From: Agromyces albus
Lineage (GTDB): Bacteria > Actinomycetota > Actinomycetes > Actinomycetales > Microbacteriaceae
NCBI RefSeq assembly: GCF_004134825.1
Contig: NZ_SDPN01000009.1
Span: 1 to 64,000, forward strand
DNA: 64,000 bases
Direction: 5' to 3'
Below, piece by piece: positions 25,790 through 34,103 of this stretch (within the stretch, counting starts at the first letter, position 1; each line of letters starts with the position of its first letter). The translations under genes were made by a program, and so were the position numbers. The notes below the pieces were generated by a model. The model saw only the letters and a program-made list of their open reading frames with translations, had not been told where the DNA came from and did no database searches.

Positions 25790-26752
25790 TCACCAACCCC
25801 GCGGAGAGTCCTCATCCATGCGGCGCAGCGATCTCGGCCGCCGATCGAGGTGGACGCCGGCGATCATGCAGCGGACGGAACCGCCGGCGAGCTCGATCGT
25901 CTCGACGTCGACGGCGAGGATGCGGCAGCTCCGCTCGATGACCTCGCGCTGTGCGGTGGTGAAGCTCGACTCCGCTCGGCGGGACATCGCGAGGATCCGC
26001 CCGCGCGACCCGCGAAGCTCTATCGCATTGCCGGCGAACTCGTGCACTTGGCCCGCGCTGAGCACGACGACCTCCCGGCCCGAGTCGGCAAGGCGCGTCG
26101 CAACCTCCTCCCGGCGCTCTGCCGGAGTGATCAGGTCGAGTCCGACGAGGGCGAAGTCGGTCGCGACGGCCATCATCACGTTCGTGTGATAGATCGGCAC
26201 GCCGTGCTCGTCGACCGCGTCGAACAGCATCGGCTCGTACGCGAAGTCTGCGCAGAACCGCTCGAACGCGACCGGGTCGGCCCGGTGAGACCGCGCCACG
26301 TAGGCGACTCTGTTGACGTGGTCGAGCACCATGGCGCCGGTGCCCTCGAGGAAGATGCCATCACGCTCGAGCCTGGAGTAGTCCACCACCTCGCTGACGA
26401 CGTACTCGTGCTCGAGGAACTCGATGACGTCCCACCGTCGCTCGGCTCGGCGATTCGGGGTGAACATCGGATACGTCGCGACGCGACCGTCGGGATGCGT
26501 CGAGAACCAGTTGTTCGGGAACACGCTGTCGGGGCGACTGCCGTCAGGGTCCTCGAAGAGGTGCACGCCGACGCCGGCGGTCTCGAGCGCCGCAGCCACG
26601 GCCGTCACCTCGTCATAGGCGGCGAGGGCGATCTCCTCATCGCTGCGGCCGGGGTCGAGCGACTGGAAGGCGTTGTCGACGGCCGTCTCGGGGTTCGGCC
26701 TGAACCGGTGCGGGCGGATGAGCACGACCGCGCTCGGCGCCTGAACGCTCAC
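25790..26752 (-). CDS. ctlX: Citrulline utilisation hydrolase / arginine deiminase-fold protein (CtlX type)
   Basis: A 320-residue guanidino-group-modifying-superfamily enzyme. Typical CtlX segments are RPHRFRPNPETAVDNAFQ, SVFPNNWFSTHPDGRVATYPM, DGIFLEGTGAMVLDH and YHTNVMMAVATDFALVGLD. The catalytic Cys is in SVRCMIAGVHL (about Cys295); the His is probably that of YHTNVMM. The family is thought to hydrolyse citrulline or a related ureido compound. The GTG at 26752 has GAGGAGG upstream. It is divergent from an Lrp/AsnC regulator, the usual arrangement for amino-acid-responsive control. Confidence 0.82.
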   Translation of the reverse strand: MSVQAPSAVVLIRPHRFRPNPETAVDNAFQSLDPGRSDEEIALAAYDEVTAVAAALETAGVGVHLFEDPDGSRPDSVFPNNWFSTHPDGRVATYPMFTPNRRAERRWDVIEFLEHEYVVSEVVDYSRLERDGIFLEGTGAMVLDHVNRVAYVARSHRADPVAFERFCADFAYEPMLFDAVDEHGVPIYHTNVMMAVATDFALVGLDLITPAERREEVATRLADSGREVVVLSAGQVHEFAGNAIELRGSRGRILAMSRRAESSFTTAQREVIERSCRILAVDVETIELAGGSVRCMIAGVHLDRRPRSLRRMDEDSPRGW

Positions 26753-26877
26753 CGACGTGCCTCCTCTGCTCGCTGCTCTCACGGTACGAGTGCGCGATAT
26801 GCAGCGGCAATGCGCTGAGTGCGTCATTTCGTCCAGTCAGATGAGCAGAAGTAAACGAGCCGCTATACAGTCTGATC

Positions 26878-27312
26878 ATGGCTATCCCGCTCGATGATCT
26901 TGACCGGCGTCTCCTGGCGGCCTTACGTGCCGATGCCCGGGAGCCGGTCGCCAGTCTCGCCCGCAAACTCGACGTGACGAGAGCAACCGTCAACAGCCGG
27001 ATCGATCGGCTCATCTCCTCTGGTGTCATCGTGGGGTTCTCCGCGGTGATCCGTGAGCAGGACGACCTCGACTCGGTGCGGGCGATCGCACTCATCGAGG
27101 TCGAGGGCCGCACCACGACCGACGTCATCCGGCACCTTCGGGGCATCCCCGAGATTCGTTCGCTGCACACGACGAACGGCAGCTGGGATCTCGTGGCGGA
27201 GATCCAGACCGACAGTCTCGGGAATTTCGACCGGGTCCTGGGCGCGATCCGGTCGATCCACGGCGTGCAGAACAGCGAGACGAGCCTGTTGCTCAGCTCC
27301 GTGATGTTGTGA
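26878..27312 (+). CDS. Lrp/AsnC family transcriptional regulator
   Basis: A 144-residue Lrp-family protein. The HTH is DDLDRRLLAALRADAREPVASLARKLDVTRATVNSRIDRLISSGVI, and the C-terminal RAM domain, which binds amino acids and assembles octamers, includes RAIALIEVEG and GSWDLVAEIQTDSLGNFDRVLGAIRSI. A TATACA element (26864-26869) ends eight bases before the ATG, so transcription probably starts at the ATG without a leader. It most likely controls the divergent ctlX-like gene; the 125-base gap is AT-richer than its surroundings. Confidence 0.9.
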   Translation: MAIPLDDLDRRLLAALRADAREPVASLARKLDVTRATVNSRIDRLISSGVIVGFSAVIREQDDLDSVRAIALIEVEGRTTTDVIRHLRGIPEIRSLHTTNGSWDLVAEIQTDSLGNFDRVLGAIRSIHGVQNSETSLLLSSVML

Positions 27313-27397
27313 CGACACGCCGCTGACGCAGGCAGAGCACGAGCGTGACCGCGCACGAGAGCCGAATGAAGGGTCGCCGCAAGGGCGGAGCATCCGT

Positions 27398-27793
27398 CTA
27401 TTGCGGTACTGGTGGCGCCGAGGCCGTGTCCAGCATCTCCTCGACTTCCAGCACCCGGCCGTCATCGTCGAAATGGAAGACGCACCAGATGTTGACCTCT
27501 GCGCCCGCGGGCACCGTCATCACGAGTCGGAGACGCGCGAGCACACGATGCGGATCGGCGAACGCTTCGACGCGGGTATGGATCTCGTAGGGCGGGCGCA
27601 CCTCGAACTTGCGGGCGGTGACCCGGCGCAGGTCGTTGATGCCACGCACCTCCGATTCCTTCGAGAACGGGAACGTCTGCCGGCCGGCTGGATGCCAGAG
27701 TGACGCCCATGTCTCGAGGTCGCGGCGACGTTCGCTCTCGTAGAAGCGCTCGACGATGGCGGCGTTGCGCTCGGCCACAGCAGCGGTGCTCAC
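27398..27793 (-). CDS. NTF2-like / SnoaL-like protein coupled to a sugar importer
   Basis: A 131-residue cone-shaped NTF2-fold protein. ERNAAIVERFYESERRRDLETWASLWHPAGRQTFPF and the closing INDLRRVTARKFEVRPPYEIHTRVEAF...VNIWCVFHFDDDGRVLEVEEMLDTA follow the SnoaL pattern. The group includes isomerases, dehydratases and lyases acting on small polar compounds. The GTG overlaps the permease stop by four bases (GTGA), so it is translated with the sugar permeases. Its place at the end of an operon with a sugar dehydrogenase and a TIM-barrel protein suggests a sugar-modifying step, but no reaction can be assigned. Confidence 0.75.
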   Translation of the reverse strand: MSTAAVAERNAAIVERFYESERRRDLETWASLWHPAGRQTFPFSKESEVRGINDLRRVTARKFEVRPPYEIHTRVEAFADPHRVLARLRLVMTVPAGAEVNIWCVFHFDDDGRVLEVEEMLDTASAPPVPQ

Positions 27794-28629
27794 TTGACCG
27801 CTCCCGCCGCGAGTCCCTGCACCAAGTGGCGTTGCACCAGTAGGAAGGCGATGAGTACCGGCAGGGAGATGACGATCGAGGCGGCCATCATCTCGTTCCA
27901 GCGCACATCGACCTGCGAGGAGAATGCCTGGAGGCCGACTGCCAGTGTTCTCGTGTCGCTCGTGGTGAGCACCGAGGCGAACAGCACCTCGCCCCAGCCG
28001 TTGAGGAACGTGAACACGCCGACCGCGACGATGCCCGGGCGGACGACCGGCAGCACGACGCGGAGGAAAGCGCCGAGTCGCGTTGTGCCGTCGATCATGG
28101 CTGCCTCCTCGAGCTCGTCGGGGATCGAGGCGAAGAATCCCATGAGCATCCAGGTGGCGAACGGCACCGAGAATGTCATGTACGTGATGATCAGCCCGGC
28201 GTAGTTGCCGTTGAGCTGGATGCCGATCGTCCGCTGGATCTGCGTGAAGATCAGATACAGCGGCAGCAGGAACAGGATGCCGGGGAACATCTGCGTCGAC
28301 AGCACCAGCAGGCTGAACGAGCGCTGCCCGCGCCAGCGGAGCCGAGCGAGCGCGAACGCGGCGAGGACAGCGATGACGAGCGCGAGCGCTGTCGACAGGG
28401 TGGTGACGATGAGGCTGTTGAAGAGGTACTTGGCCAGTGGGATCGTCGACCACATCTGGATGTACGGCTCGATCGTGAACGTCTCGGGCAACCAGGTGAA
28501 GGGACCGGAGACGTCGCGGAGCGGCTTGAACGAACTCACCAGGACCACATAGAGCGGCAGCAGCACGATGCCCGTGATGACGGTGAGCACCACCGCCCGG
28601 ACGGCTTTGAACGACAGCGTCTCACGCAC
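27790..28629 (-). CDS. Carbohydrate ABC transporter permease (MalG-like)
   Basis: A 279-residue permease with six hydrophobic helices. The cytoplasmic EAA loop is ELEEAAMIDGTTRLGAFLRVVLPVVRPGIVAVGVFTFLNGWGEVLFA, characteristic of the CUT1 family that imports di- and oligosaccharides or glycosides. The GTG at 28629 overlaps the upstream permease by eight bases. Together with the next two genes it forms a typical sugar importer lacking its own ATPase; such systems usually borrow a shared MsmK-type ATPase. Confidence 0.92.
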   Translation of the reverse strand: MRETLSFKAVRAVVLTVITGIVLLPLYVVLVSSFKPLRDVSGPFTWLPETFTIEPYIQMWSTIPLAKYLFNSLIVTTLSTALALVIAVLAAFALARLRWRGQRSFSLLVLSTQMFPGILFLLPLYLIFTQIQRTIGIQLNGNYAGLIITYMTFSVPFATWMLMGFFASIPDELEEAAMIDGTTRLGAFLRVVLPVVRPGIVAVGVFTFLNGWGEVLFASVLTTSDTRTLAVGLQAFSSQVDVRWNEMMAASIVISLPVLIAFLLVQRHLVQGLAAGAVK

Positions 28630-29608
28630 GGCGGATCCTCTCCTTCGGCATGACGAGTCGGATGTAGATCAACGAGACCACGAACAACAGCACGAGAAGC
28701 ATGGTGCTGACCGCGCCTCCGAGCCCGAAGTTCCAGGTTCCGAATGAGAACTGGTAGATCAGCGGTGAGATGAGCAGGCTCTCGCTGGGTGCGCTCGGTC
28801 CGAACAGCACGAAGGGCACCGTGAACTGGTTGAAGGTGGCGAGGAACATGAGCAGCAACATCACGACATTCGATGCGCGGATCATCGGCAGGGTCACGTC
28901 GAAGAACTGCCGGATCCTGCCCGCTCCGTCGAGGGAGGCGGCCTCGTAGACGTCCTCCGGCACAGTCTGGAGCGCAGCGAGCTGCAGCAAGAAGGCGAAC
29001 GGCCACGTGGTCCAGATCGAGGCGATCACGAGCACGACGAAGGCGTTCGAGCCGATGAGCCAGAACGGGCGGTCGGCGAAGAGATGCAGGTCGTCGACGA
29101 GGATCTTGTTGATGATGCCGTCACGCTGGTTGAACATGAAGGCGAAGGCGATGGCGCTGACGAAGACCGGGAGCGCGTAAGGCAGCAGGTACAACGTGCG
29201 AAGCACTGCTCGCCCGCGAAAGCGTGCGTTGAGGAAGTACGCGGCTGCGGTGCCGAGAGCCCACGAGAACCCGAGCACGAGCACGGTGTACACGGCGGTA
29301 CGGCCCAGTGTGCCGAAGAACTGGGAGCCGATCGCCGTGGTCGGGTTGAGGCCGTTCAGGAAGTTGGTGAAGCCGATGAAGTCGGCATTGATCCAATTCC
29401 GGATCGACAGCTGGTTCAGCGAGAGGAACGCGATCCAGATGCCGAGCCCCATGGGGATGATGTGGATGAACAGCTCAGCGATGAGCGCGGGAAGCACGAG
29501 GACGTAGGGCAGGACGTTCCGCCGCCGGCGGCGGCGTGTTGGCTGGTTCCCCTTGGCGGGCGGCCCAGCCGGGGTGGACGGGCGCGCCTCTTGGATGAGG
29601 GTTGACAC
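28622..29608 (-). CDS. Carbohydrate ABC transporter permease (MalF-like)
   Basis: A 328-residue CUT1-family permease with a Pro/Arg-rich cytoplasmic N-terminus (TPAGPPAKGNQPTRRRRRR) and six helices. The EAA loop is DVYEAASLDGAGRIRQFFDVTLPMIRASNVVMLLLMF. The GTG at 29608 is preferred because CTGGAGGAATC lies directly upstream; earlier in-frame codons fall within a hairpin in the gap after the binding protein. It pairs with the MalG-like subunit to form the translocation pore. Confidence 0.92.
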   Translation of the reverse strand: MSTLIQEARPSTPAGPPAKGNQPTRRRRRRNVLPYVLVLPALIAELFIHIIPMGLGIWIAFLSLNQLSIRNWINADFIGFTNFLNGLNPTTAIGSQFFGTLGRTAVYTVLVLGFSWALGTAAAYFLNARFRGRAVLRTLYLLPYALPVFVSAIAFAFMFNQRDGIINKILVDDLHLFADRPFWLIGSNAFVVLVIASIWTTWPFAFLLQLAALQTVPEDVYEAASLDGAGRIRQFFDVTLPMIRASNVVMLLLMFLATFNQFTVPFVLFGPSAPSESLLISPLIYQFSFGTWNFGLGGAVSTMLLVLLFVVSLIYIRLVMPKERIRRA

Positions 29609-29647
29609 GATTCCTCCAGGGTTGCGATGGATGGGGATGATGATGGT

Positions 29648-29678
29648 CGGGGCGTGCAGGCGGTCTCCGCACGCCCCG
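29648..29678 (-). other. Intercistronic hairpin between binding protein and permease genes
   Basis: CGGGGCGTGC pairs with GCACGCCCCG around an 11-base loop, within the 80-base gap after the binding-protein stop. Such stems after ABC binding-protein genes can stabilise the upstream message or cut read-through, giving more binding protein than permease. Confidence 0.6.
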
Positions 29679-29688
29679 GCCAGGTTGC

Positions 29689-31014
29689 TCAACCCGCGGC
29701 GATGAGCTGCGTGTTCGCCTGTTCGAGGACCTCACGGATCGCGGCCTCGCTCAGGGGGCCTTCGAGAGCGGCCCGCGCGAACAGCTGCTTCATGGCGTCG
29801 CCGATGAGCGTCTCGGCCTGCCCGGTCTTCGAGTTCAGCGGGAACGTGTCGGCGTGGTTCGCCAGGATGTCGGAGTAGATCTCGAATGCCTCGGTCTTCT
29901 CCACTGCGCCGGAGTCGTAGGCCTCCGCGTTGGTCGGCAGCAGCTCGAGCTCGTTCCAGAAGTCGGCCTGGGTCTCGACATCGGTGAGGTAGCGCATGAG
30001 CTCCAGTGCAGCCTCTTCGTGCTTCGTCTCGGCGAAGACCCCGATGTTGACGCCTGCGATATGCGTCTGGATCGGGTCGCCGATCAGCGGCTCGATGACC
30101 GGGATGTAACCGGGGGCGTAGTCCTCGAAGCCGGCGTCACGGAAGGCGGGCACGGGGTTGGCGCCCCAGATCATCGCAACGCGACCGTCGATGAACTCCT
30201 GGTACATATCCTGCGACTGGGTGGATTCCACATCGGCGGTCGACACGATGCCCTCAGCCGCCATGAGGTCGGTCAGGGACTTTGCGGCCTCGACGATGCC
30301 GTCAGCGTCGAGTGTGGGCTCGCCGTCCTTGTCGAACATCTCTCCGCCGTACTGCCGCCCGAAGGCGAAGATCGTGTGGGAGAGCTCCTGTGCGGAGCCC
30401 GCGGGGTAGCCGAGTCCCCATTGGTCGATGCTGCCGTCGCCATCGGTGTCGATGGTGAGCTGCTTGGCGACCTCTACGAAGGAGTCCAAGTCGGCGGGCG
30501 GCTCGGTGAGACCCGCCTCGGCGAACATCGCCGGGTTGTACCAGAGGTTGGTGACGCCGTTGACCATGGGGAGGAAGGACGGACCGCCCTCGGCGTCGCC
30601 ACCGGCTGCCGCGATCGAGGCGGGCACGAACTTGTCCGCGCCGCCGATCGCGTCCATGCGGGTGCCGTCGAGCTGCAGGAAGGCGCCAGTGTCGGCGAGC
30701 GTCTGGGTCCACGTGGTGCCGACGCTCATGACATCGGGCCCCTCGCCGCTCGAGACGGCGCCGAGGACCTTGTTGTAGTAGTCGGCCCAGGTGTTGACCT
30801 CGAACTCGACCTTGATACCGGTCTCCTCGGTGAACCGCTCGAGGATCGGGGTGAGGATCTCCTCGTCGCGCTGGATCGAGGATGCGAGGTTCGTCGCCCA
30901 CCAGGTGATGGTGACGTCCTCGTCGTCCGACGGCGCGGCGGTGCACGACGTGAGGGCGGTGACGCCGAGTGCCGCGGTTGCGAGGAGGGCGATGGCCCTG
31001 CGGTGCTGCTTCAT
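29689..31014 (-). CDS. Carbohydrate ABC transporter substrate-binding lipoprotein
   Basis: A 441-residue extracellular solute-binding protein, family 1. The lipobox is ALTSC (Cys24); the mature part begins TITWWATNLASSIQRDEEILTPILERFTEETGIKVEFE, the usual first lobe. Trp and Asp residues suited to stacking and holding a sugar appear in SVGTTWTQTLADTG and NGVTNLWYNPAMFAEAG. AAAGGAGAG precedes the ATG. The gene lies 53 bases downstream of the dehydrogenase, so it shares its transcript. The solute is presumably the glycoside processed by the operon enzymes. Confidence 0.92.
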   Translation of the reverse strand: MKQHRRAIALLATAALGVTALTSCTAAPSDDEDVTITWWATNLASSIQRDEEILTPILERFTEETGIKVEFEVNTWADYYNKVLGAVSSGEGPDVMSVGTTWTQTLADTGAFLQLDGTRMDAIGGADKFVPASIAAAGGDAEGGPSFLPMVNGVTNLWYNPAMFAEAGLTEPPADLDSFVEVAKQLTIDTDGDGSIDQWGLGYPAGSAQELSHTIFAFGRQYGGEMFDKDGEPTLDADGIVEAAKSLTDLMAAEGIVSTADVESTQSQDMYQEFIDGRVAMIWGANPVPAFRDAGFEDYAPGYIPVIEPLIGDPIQTHIAGVNIGVFAETKHEEAALELMRYLTDVETQADFWNELELLPTNAEAYDSGAVEKTEAFEIYSDILANHADTFPLNSKTGQAETLIGDAMKQLFARAALEGPLSEAAIREVLEQANTQLIAAG

Positions 31015-31067
31015 GATCTCTCCTTTGGGGGCATGCAGTGGTGGTGCGGGTGGGACAGGTGGCACGA

Positions 31068-32189
31068 TCAGCGTTCCGACGGAACCGCCGTTGCCAGCAG
31101 ACCGGCGTCCCAGCCGGCCGGCAGCGGCTCCGGCGAGTGGCAGCGGCTGTGGACCTCGACCGACCGACCCCTGCTCGCGGCCTGGTCGATGGCGAGCATC
31201 GTCTCGAGCACGTGGAACGCGAGGTCACTGCCGACGCGCAGCGGCTCGAGCCCGCGGAGGTGTCGGGCGAGATTGACGAGCCCGCCTGGGCGTCCGGCAC
31301 CCGAACTCCCCAGTGGCACATCCCTCCACTCGGTGCTCCCTGCGGCCATGACCGCTGAGGGCCCTTCGTGGAGGTTGGGGTCGGGAGTTCTCAGGGTGCC
31401 CCGGGTCCCGAGGATCTCGAGGCCGCCGCCGCGATGGGAGGCGGAGTCGAAAGTGAGCAGTACGGTACCCGCGATGCCCGAGGCGAACTCGAGGATGGCG
31501 GTGGTGAGCGAGGGCACTTCGACCGGGAACTCGGTGCCGGCGAGAGGGCCGCTGCCGATCGTCCGCGTGGGCGACTTGGCGGTGCCGACCGCCCGCACAC
31601 GGCTCACGGGCCCGAGGGCCACGATCATCGCGGTGAGGTAGTACGGACCGATGTCCAGCAGCGGGCCGCCGCCGTGCGCGTAGAGGAACTGCGGGCGCGG
31701 ATGCCACGACTCGGGTCCGGCGAGCACCGCTTGGCATCGCGCGAAGACCGCCTCGCCTACGGCGCCATCACGCAAGAGACGCAGCGCGTCCTGGAACCCG
31801 TTCCAGAGATGCGCGTCCGGAGCGCAGCCGATGACGAGTCCGGCGCGCTCGGCGACCGCGAGCACGGCACGCGCTTCGTCGAGGTCGGTGCCGAGTGGCT
31901 TCTCGCTGAACACGTGCTTGCCGTGTTCGAGGGCGGCGCGGGTGATGGCCAGGTGCGAAGCGGGCGAGGTGAGGTTCAGCACGAGGTCGACATCCCGAGC
32001 CTCCAGCACCGAGGCGACGTCGCCGTGCCGCAGGATGCCATAGCGATCGGCGCACTCCTCGGCGCGGTCCGGGTTCCGGTCGCCGACCGCGACCACCTCG
32101 AGGTCCTCGTGCCCGCCGAGATCCGGGAGGTACAGGCGGGTCACGTCGCCGGCGCCGATCACGCCGATCCGGATGCGCTGGTTGCTCAT
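31068..32189 (-). CDS. Gfo/Idh/MocA family oxidoreductase
   Basis: A 373-residue NAD(P)-dependent dehydrogenase. The Rossmann motif is IGVIGAGDVTRLYLPDL, the catalytic Lys lies in HVFSEKPLGTDLDEA, and the substrate domain has GGGPLLDIGPYYLTAMI, where Tyr stands in the place usually held by His. It overlaps the isomerase/epimerase gene by ATGA and precedes the importer genes. This arrangement suits oxidation of an imported glycoside, possibly at C3. Substrate and cofactor preference are not determined. Confidence 0.9.
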   Translation of the reverse strand: MSNQRIRIGVIGAGDVTRLYLPDLGGHEDLEVVAVGDRNPDRAEECADRYGILRHGDVASVLEARDVDLVLNLTSPASHLAITRAALEHGKHVFSEKPLGTDLDEARAVLAVAERAGLVIGCAPDAHLWNGFQDALRLLRDGAVGEAVFARCQAVLAGPESWHPRPQFLYAHGGGPLLDIGPYYLTAMIVALGPVSRVRAVGTAKSPTRTIGSGPLAGTEFPVEVPSLTTAILEFASGIAGTVLLTFDSASHRGGGLEILGTRGTLRTPDPNLHEGPSAVMAAGSTEWRDVPLGSSGAGRPGGLVNLARHLRGLEPLRVGSDLAFHVLETMLAIDQAASRGRSVEVHSRCHSPEPLPAGWDAGLLATAVPSER

Positions 32190-32929
32190 CGATCAAGTCC
32201 CTTCGATTCGAGCCAGGTTCGGCTGGCAACGACGGCCTCCATGGCGTCGCCCTGATACATGTCGAGCGAGAGCACCGCCACAGCATCCGCAGGGGCGGCG
32301 GCGAGGAACCCTTCGACGTCGAGCTCACCGCGGCCGAGCGCCGTCTGCTCGGTGTTGAGCCCGCGGCGCGGTCCGTCCTTGATGTGCACGGCGGGCACAC
32401 GGTCGCCGAGGTCTCGAACCAGGGCGATCGGATCGGCACCGGCGACGGCCGCCCAATTGATGTCGACCTGGACCCCGATCGACGGATCGAGGCGCTGGAG
32501 CAGTGCGTGCACGGCAGGTTGATCGCCGATCCGGGTGCGCAGCTCGTCATCATGGTGGTGAACGGCGACTCGCAGTCCCAAGGGCTCGAGTTGTCGGGCT
32601 GCCCGCTGCAGGATCGCGGCGGTTGCGTCGAGCGCGGAGTCGTCGGCCCACCGGTGCGCCGGGAACATGTGTTGGATCACCGTCTGGGCGCCGAGGCGGA
32701 GTGCTGCATCCGCGACGACGCCGAGGTCTTCGGTGTCGAGCTCGGCGTGCACGGTCGGCACGGTGAGGCCGGTGCCGACCAGTGCGTCGGCGACGGCGTC
32801 GACGGTGTGCACGAGGCCGAACGCCTCCACGCTCGGATAGCCGGCGTCGGCGATCCTCGCGATGACCGGTCCGAATCCGTCGCGAGCGATGTCGTCGCGG
32901 AGGCTCCAGAGCTGGATCGATGTGTGCAT
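32186..32929 (-). CDS. Sugar phosphate isomerase/epimerase family TIM-barrel protein
   Basis: A 247-residue AP_endonuc_2-type TIM barrel. Metal-site motifs are GLRVAVHHHDDELR, GVQVDINWAAVAGADPIALV and RVPAVHIKDGPRRG. The final strand reads VAVLSLDMYQGD where most relatives have an E in VExD, so Ser221 replaces a usual Glu ligand. Members isomerise or epimerise sugars, or eliminate 3-keto glycosides. The ATG at 32929 gives a normal length; the frame stays open upstream, but that part is antisense to a LacI gene. It is the first gene of the six-gene operon. Confidence 0.87.
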   Translation of the reverse strand: MHTSIQLWSLRDDIARDGFGPVIARIADAGYPSVEAFGLVHTVDAVADALVGTGLTVPTVHAELDTEDLGVVADAALRLGAQTVIQHMFPAHRWADDSALDATAAILQRAARQLEPLGLRVAVHHHDDELRTRIGDQPAVHALLQRLDPSIGVQVDINWAAVAGADPIALVRDLGDRVPAVHIKDGPRRGLNTEQTALGRGELDVEGFLAAAPADAVAVLSLDMYQGDAMEAVVASRTWLESKGLDR

Positions 32930-32973
32930 TCCGCCCGCCTTCCCCGCGACATTGGTGTCGCGGCTGGGTCGAG

Positions 32974-33001
32974 AGTATGAACGTCGAGCATGCGCCTTCA
33001 A
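32974..33001 (-). promoter_or_regulatory. Promoter of the six-gene sugar operon
   Basis: On the minus strand TTGAAG (33001-32996) and CATACT (32979-32974) are 16 bases apart. Transcription would start near 32967, giving a leader of about 38 bases. The LacI gene on the other strand begins at 33074, so its protein probably acts here, although no clear palindrome was found. Confidence 0.5.
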
Positions 33002-33073
33002 CGCCCCACTTCCGCCCGCATCCGGCGCAATTCGTGCCGATGCGGGGCGTTCCGGCCGTGACAGACTTGCGAC

Positions 33074-34087
33074 GTGGATGCGCAGGAGAGTGTCAGGCAC
33101 CCTACGATGCGCGACGTCGCGGAGCACGTGGGTGTCTCTCGCCAGCTCGTGTCGTTGGTCATGCGCGACGTCCCTGGCCCGAGCGCCGAGACGCGGGAGC
33201 GGATCCTTGCCGCCGCGGCCGAGCTCGGGTACCGGGCGAATGCATCGGCGAGACTGCTGCGGCAGAAGCGCACCCGGCTCATCGGTGCCCTCTACTCGAT
33301 GCGCAACCCCTTCGAGTCGCAGGTCGTCGAGCAACTGTTCGCTCGTGCGGCGGGCCGGGAGTTCGGCGTGGTTCTGGGGCCGATGACTTCCGAGCGCACG
33401 CCCGGCAAGGTCCTCGACGAGTTGGTCGAGCAGCGGGTGGAAGCGCTCGTGGGCTTCGTTCCGGATGACTGGACGGCTTCCTTCGAGAGCATCGGCAAGA
33501 TCATCCCGACCGTGTGGTTGGGTGGACCGGTGCCCGCCCCGCACGACAATGTCCACATCGACAATGTCACCGGGATGCGGCTTGCGATCGAACACCTGGT
33601 CGGCTTCGGGCATCGCCGCATCGCCCACGTTCGCGGCACAGAGGAGCCTGCGGGTCAGGAGCGTGCTCGTGGCTACCGGCTCGGCATGGACCTCGTGGGC
33701 CTGCACGATGAGATCGACGTGCTCGGCGCGGGGTGGGGCGAAGAGGATGGAGCGAACGCGGCTCGCGAGCTGCTCGATCGCTCGGTCCTGCCGACCGCGG
33801 TGATCTGCTGCAGCGACCAGGCTGCGGCCGGACTGCTTGCCGTCTTCACCCGAGCCGGTGTGCGGGTACCTGAGGACGTCTCGATCGTCGGGTGGGATGA
33901 CAGTTACGTGGCGGCGCTCTCGTACCACCGGTTCACGTCGGTGCGGCAGGACGTGGACGCCACAGCTGAGGCTTCGCTCGATGCCGTGTTGCAGCGCCTC
34001 GCCGATCGCGATCGGCCGCGCGCTCTGATTCTCACTCCCGCTACGCTCGTCGTGCGAGACTCGACTGGGCCGGCTCGCGTCGACTGA
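33074..34087 (+). CDS. LacI family transcriptional regulator
   Basis: A 337-residue LacI-type repressor. The HTH is PTMRDVAEHVGVSRQLVSLVMRDVPGPSAETRERI, the hinge ANASARLLRQKRT, and the sensor domain includes TVWLGGPVP, HLVGFGHRRIAHVRG and VSIVGWDDSYVAAL. It is divergent from the six-gene sugar operon across 144 bases and most likely regulates it. The GTG at 33074 is assigned by the family start; no strong ribosome-binding sequence is visible. Confidence 0.88.
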   Translation: MDAQESVRHPTMRDVAEHVGVSRQLVSLVMRDVPGPSAETRERILAAAAELGYRANASARLLRQKRTRLIGALYSMRNPFESQVVEQLFARAAGREFGVVLGPMTSERTPGKVLDELVEQRVEALVGFVPDDWTASFESIGKIIPTVWLGGPVPAPHDNVHIDNVTGMRLAIEHLVGFGHRRIAHVRGTEEPAGQERARGYRLGMDLVGLHDEIDVLGAGWGEEDGANAARELLDRSVLPTAVICCSDQAAAGLLAVFTRAGVRVPEDVSIVGWDDSYVAALSYHRFTSVRQDVDATAEASLDAVLQRLADRDRPRALILTPATLVVRDSTGPARVD

Positions 34088-34103
34088 CATGGTCGGATCC
34101 GCT

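Noticed and set aside
29854..31641. 595-codon plus-strand frame opposite a binding protein and dehydrogenase
   Set aside because: It is the antisense of genes with lipobox and Rossmann motifs and shows no domain of its own.
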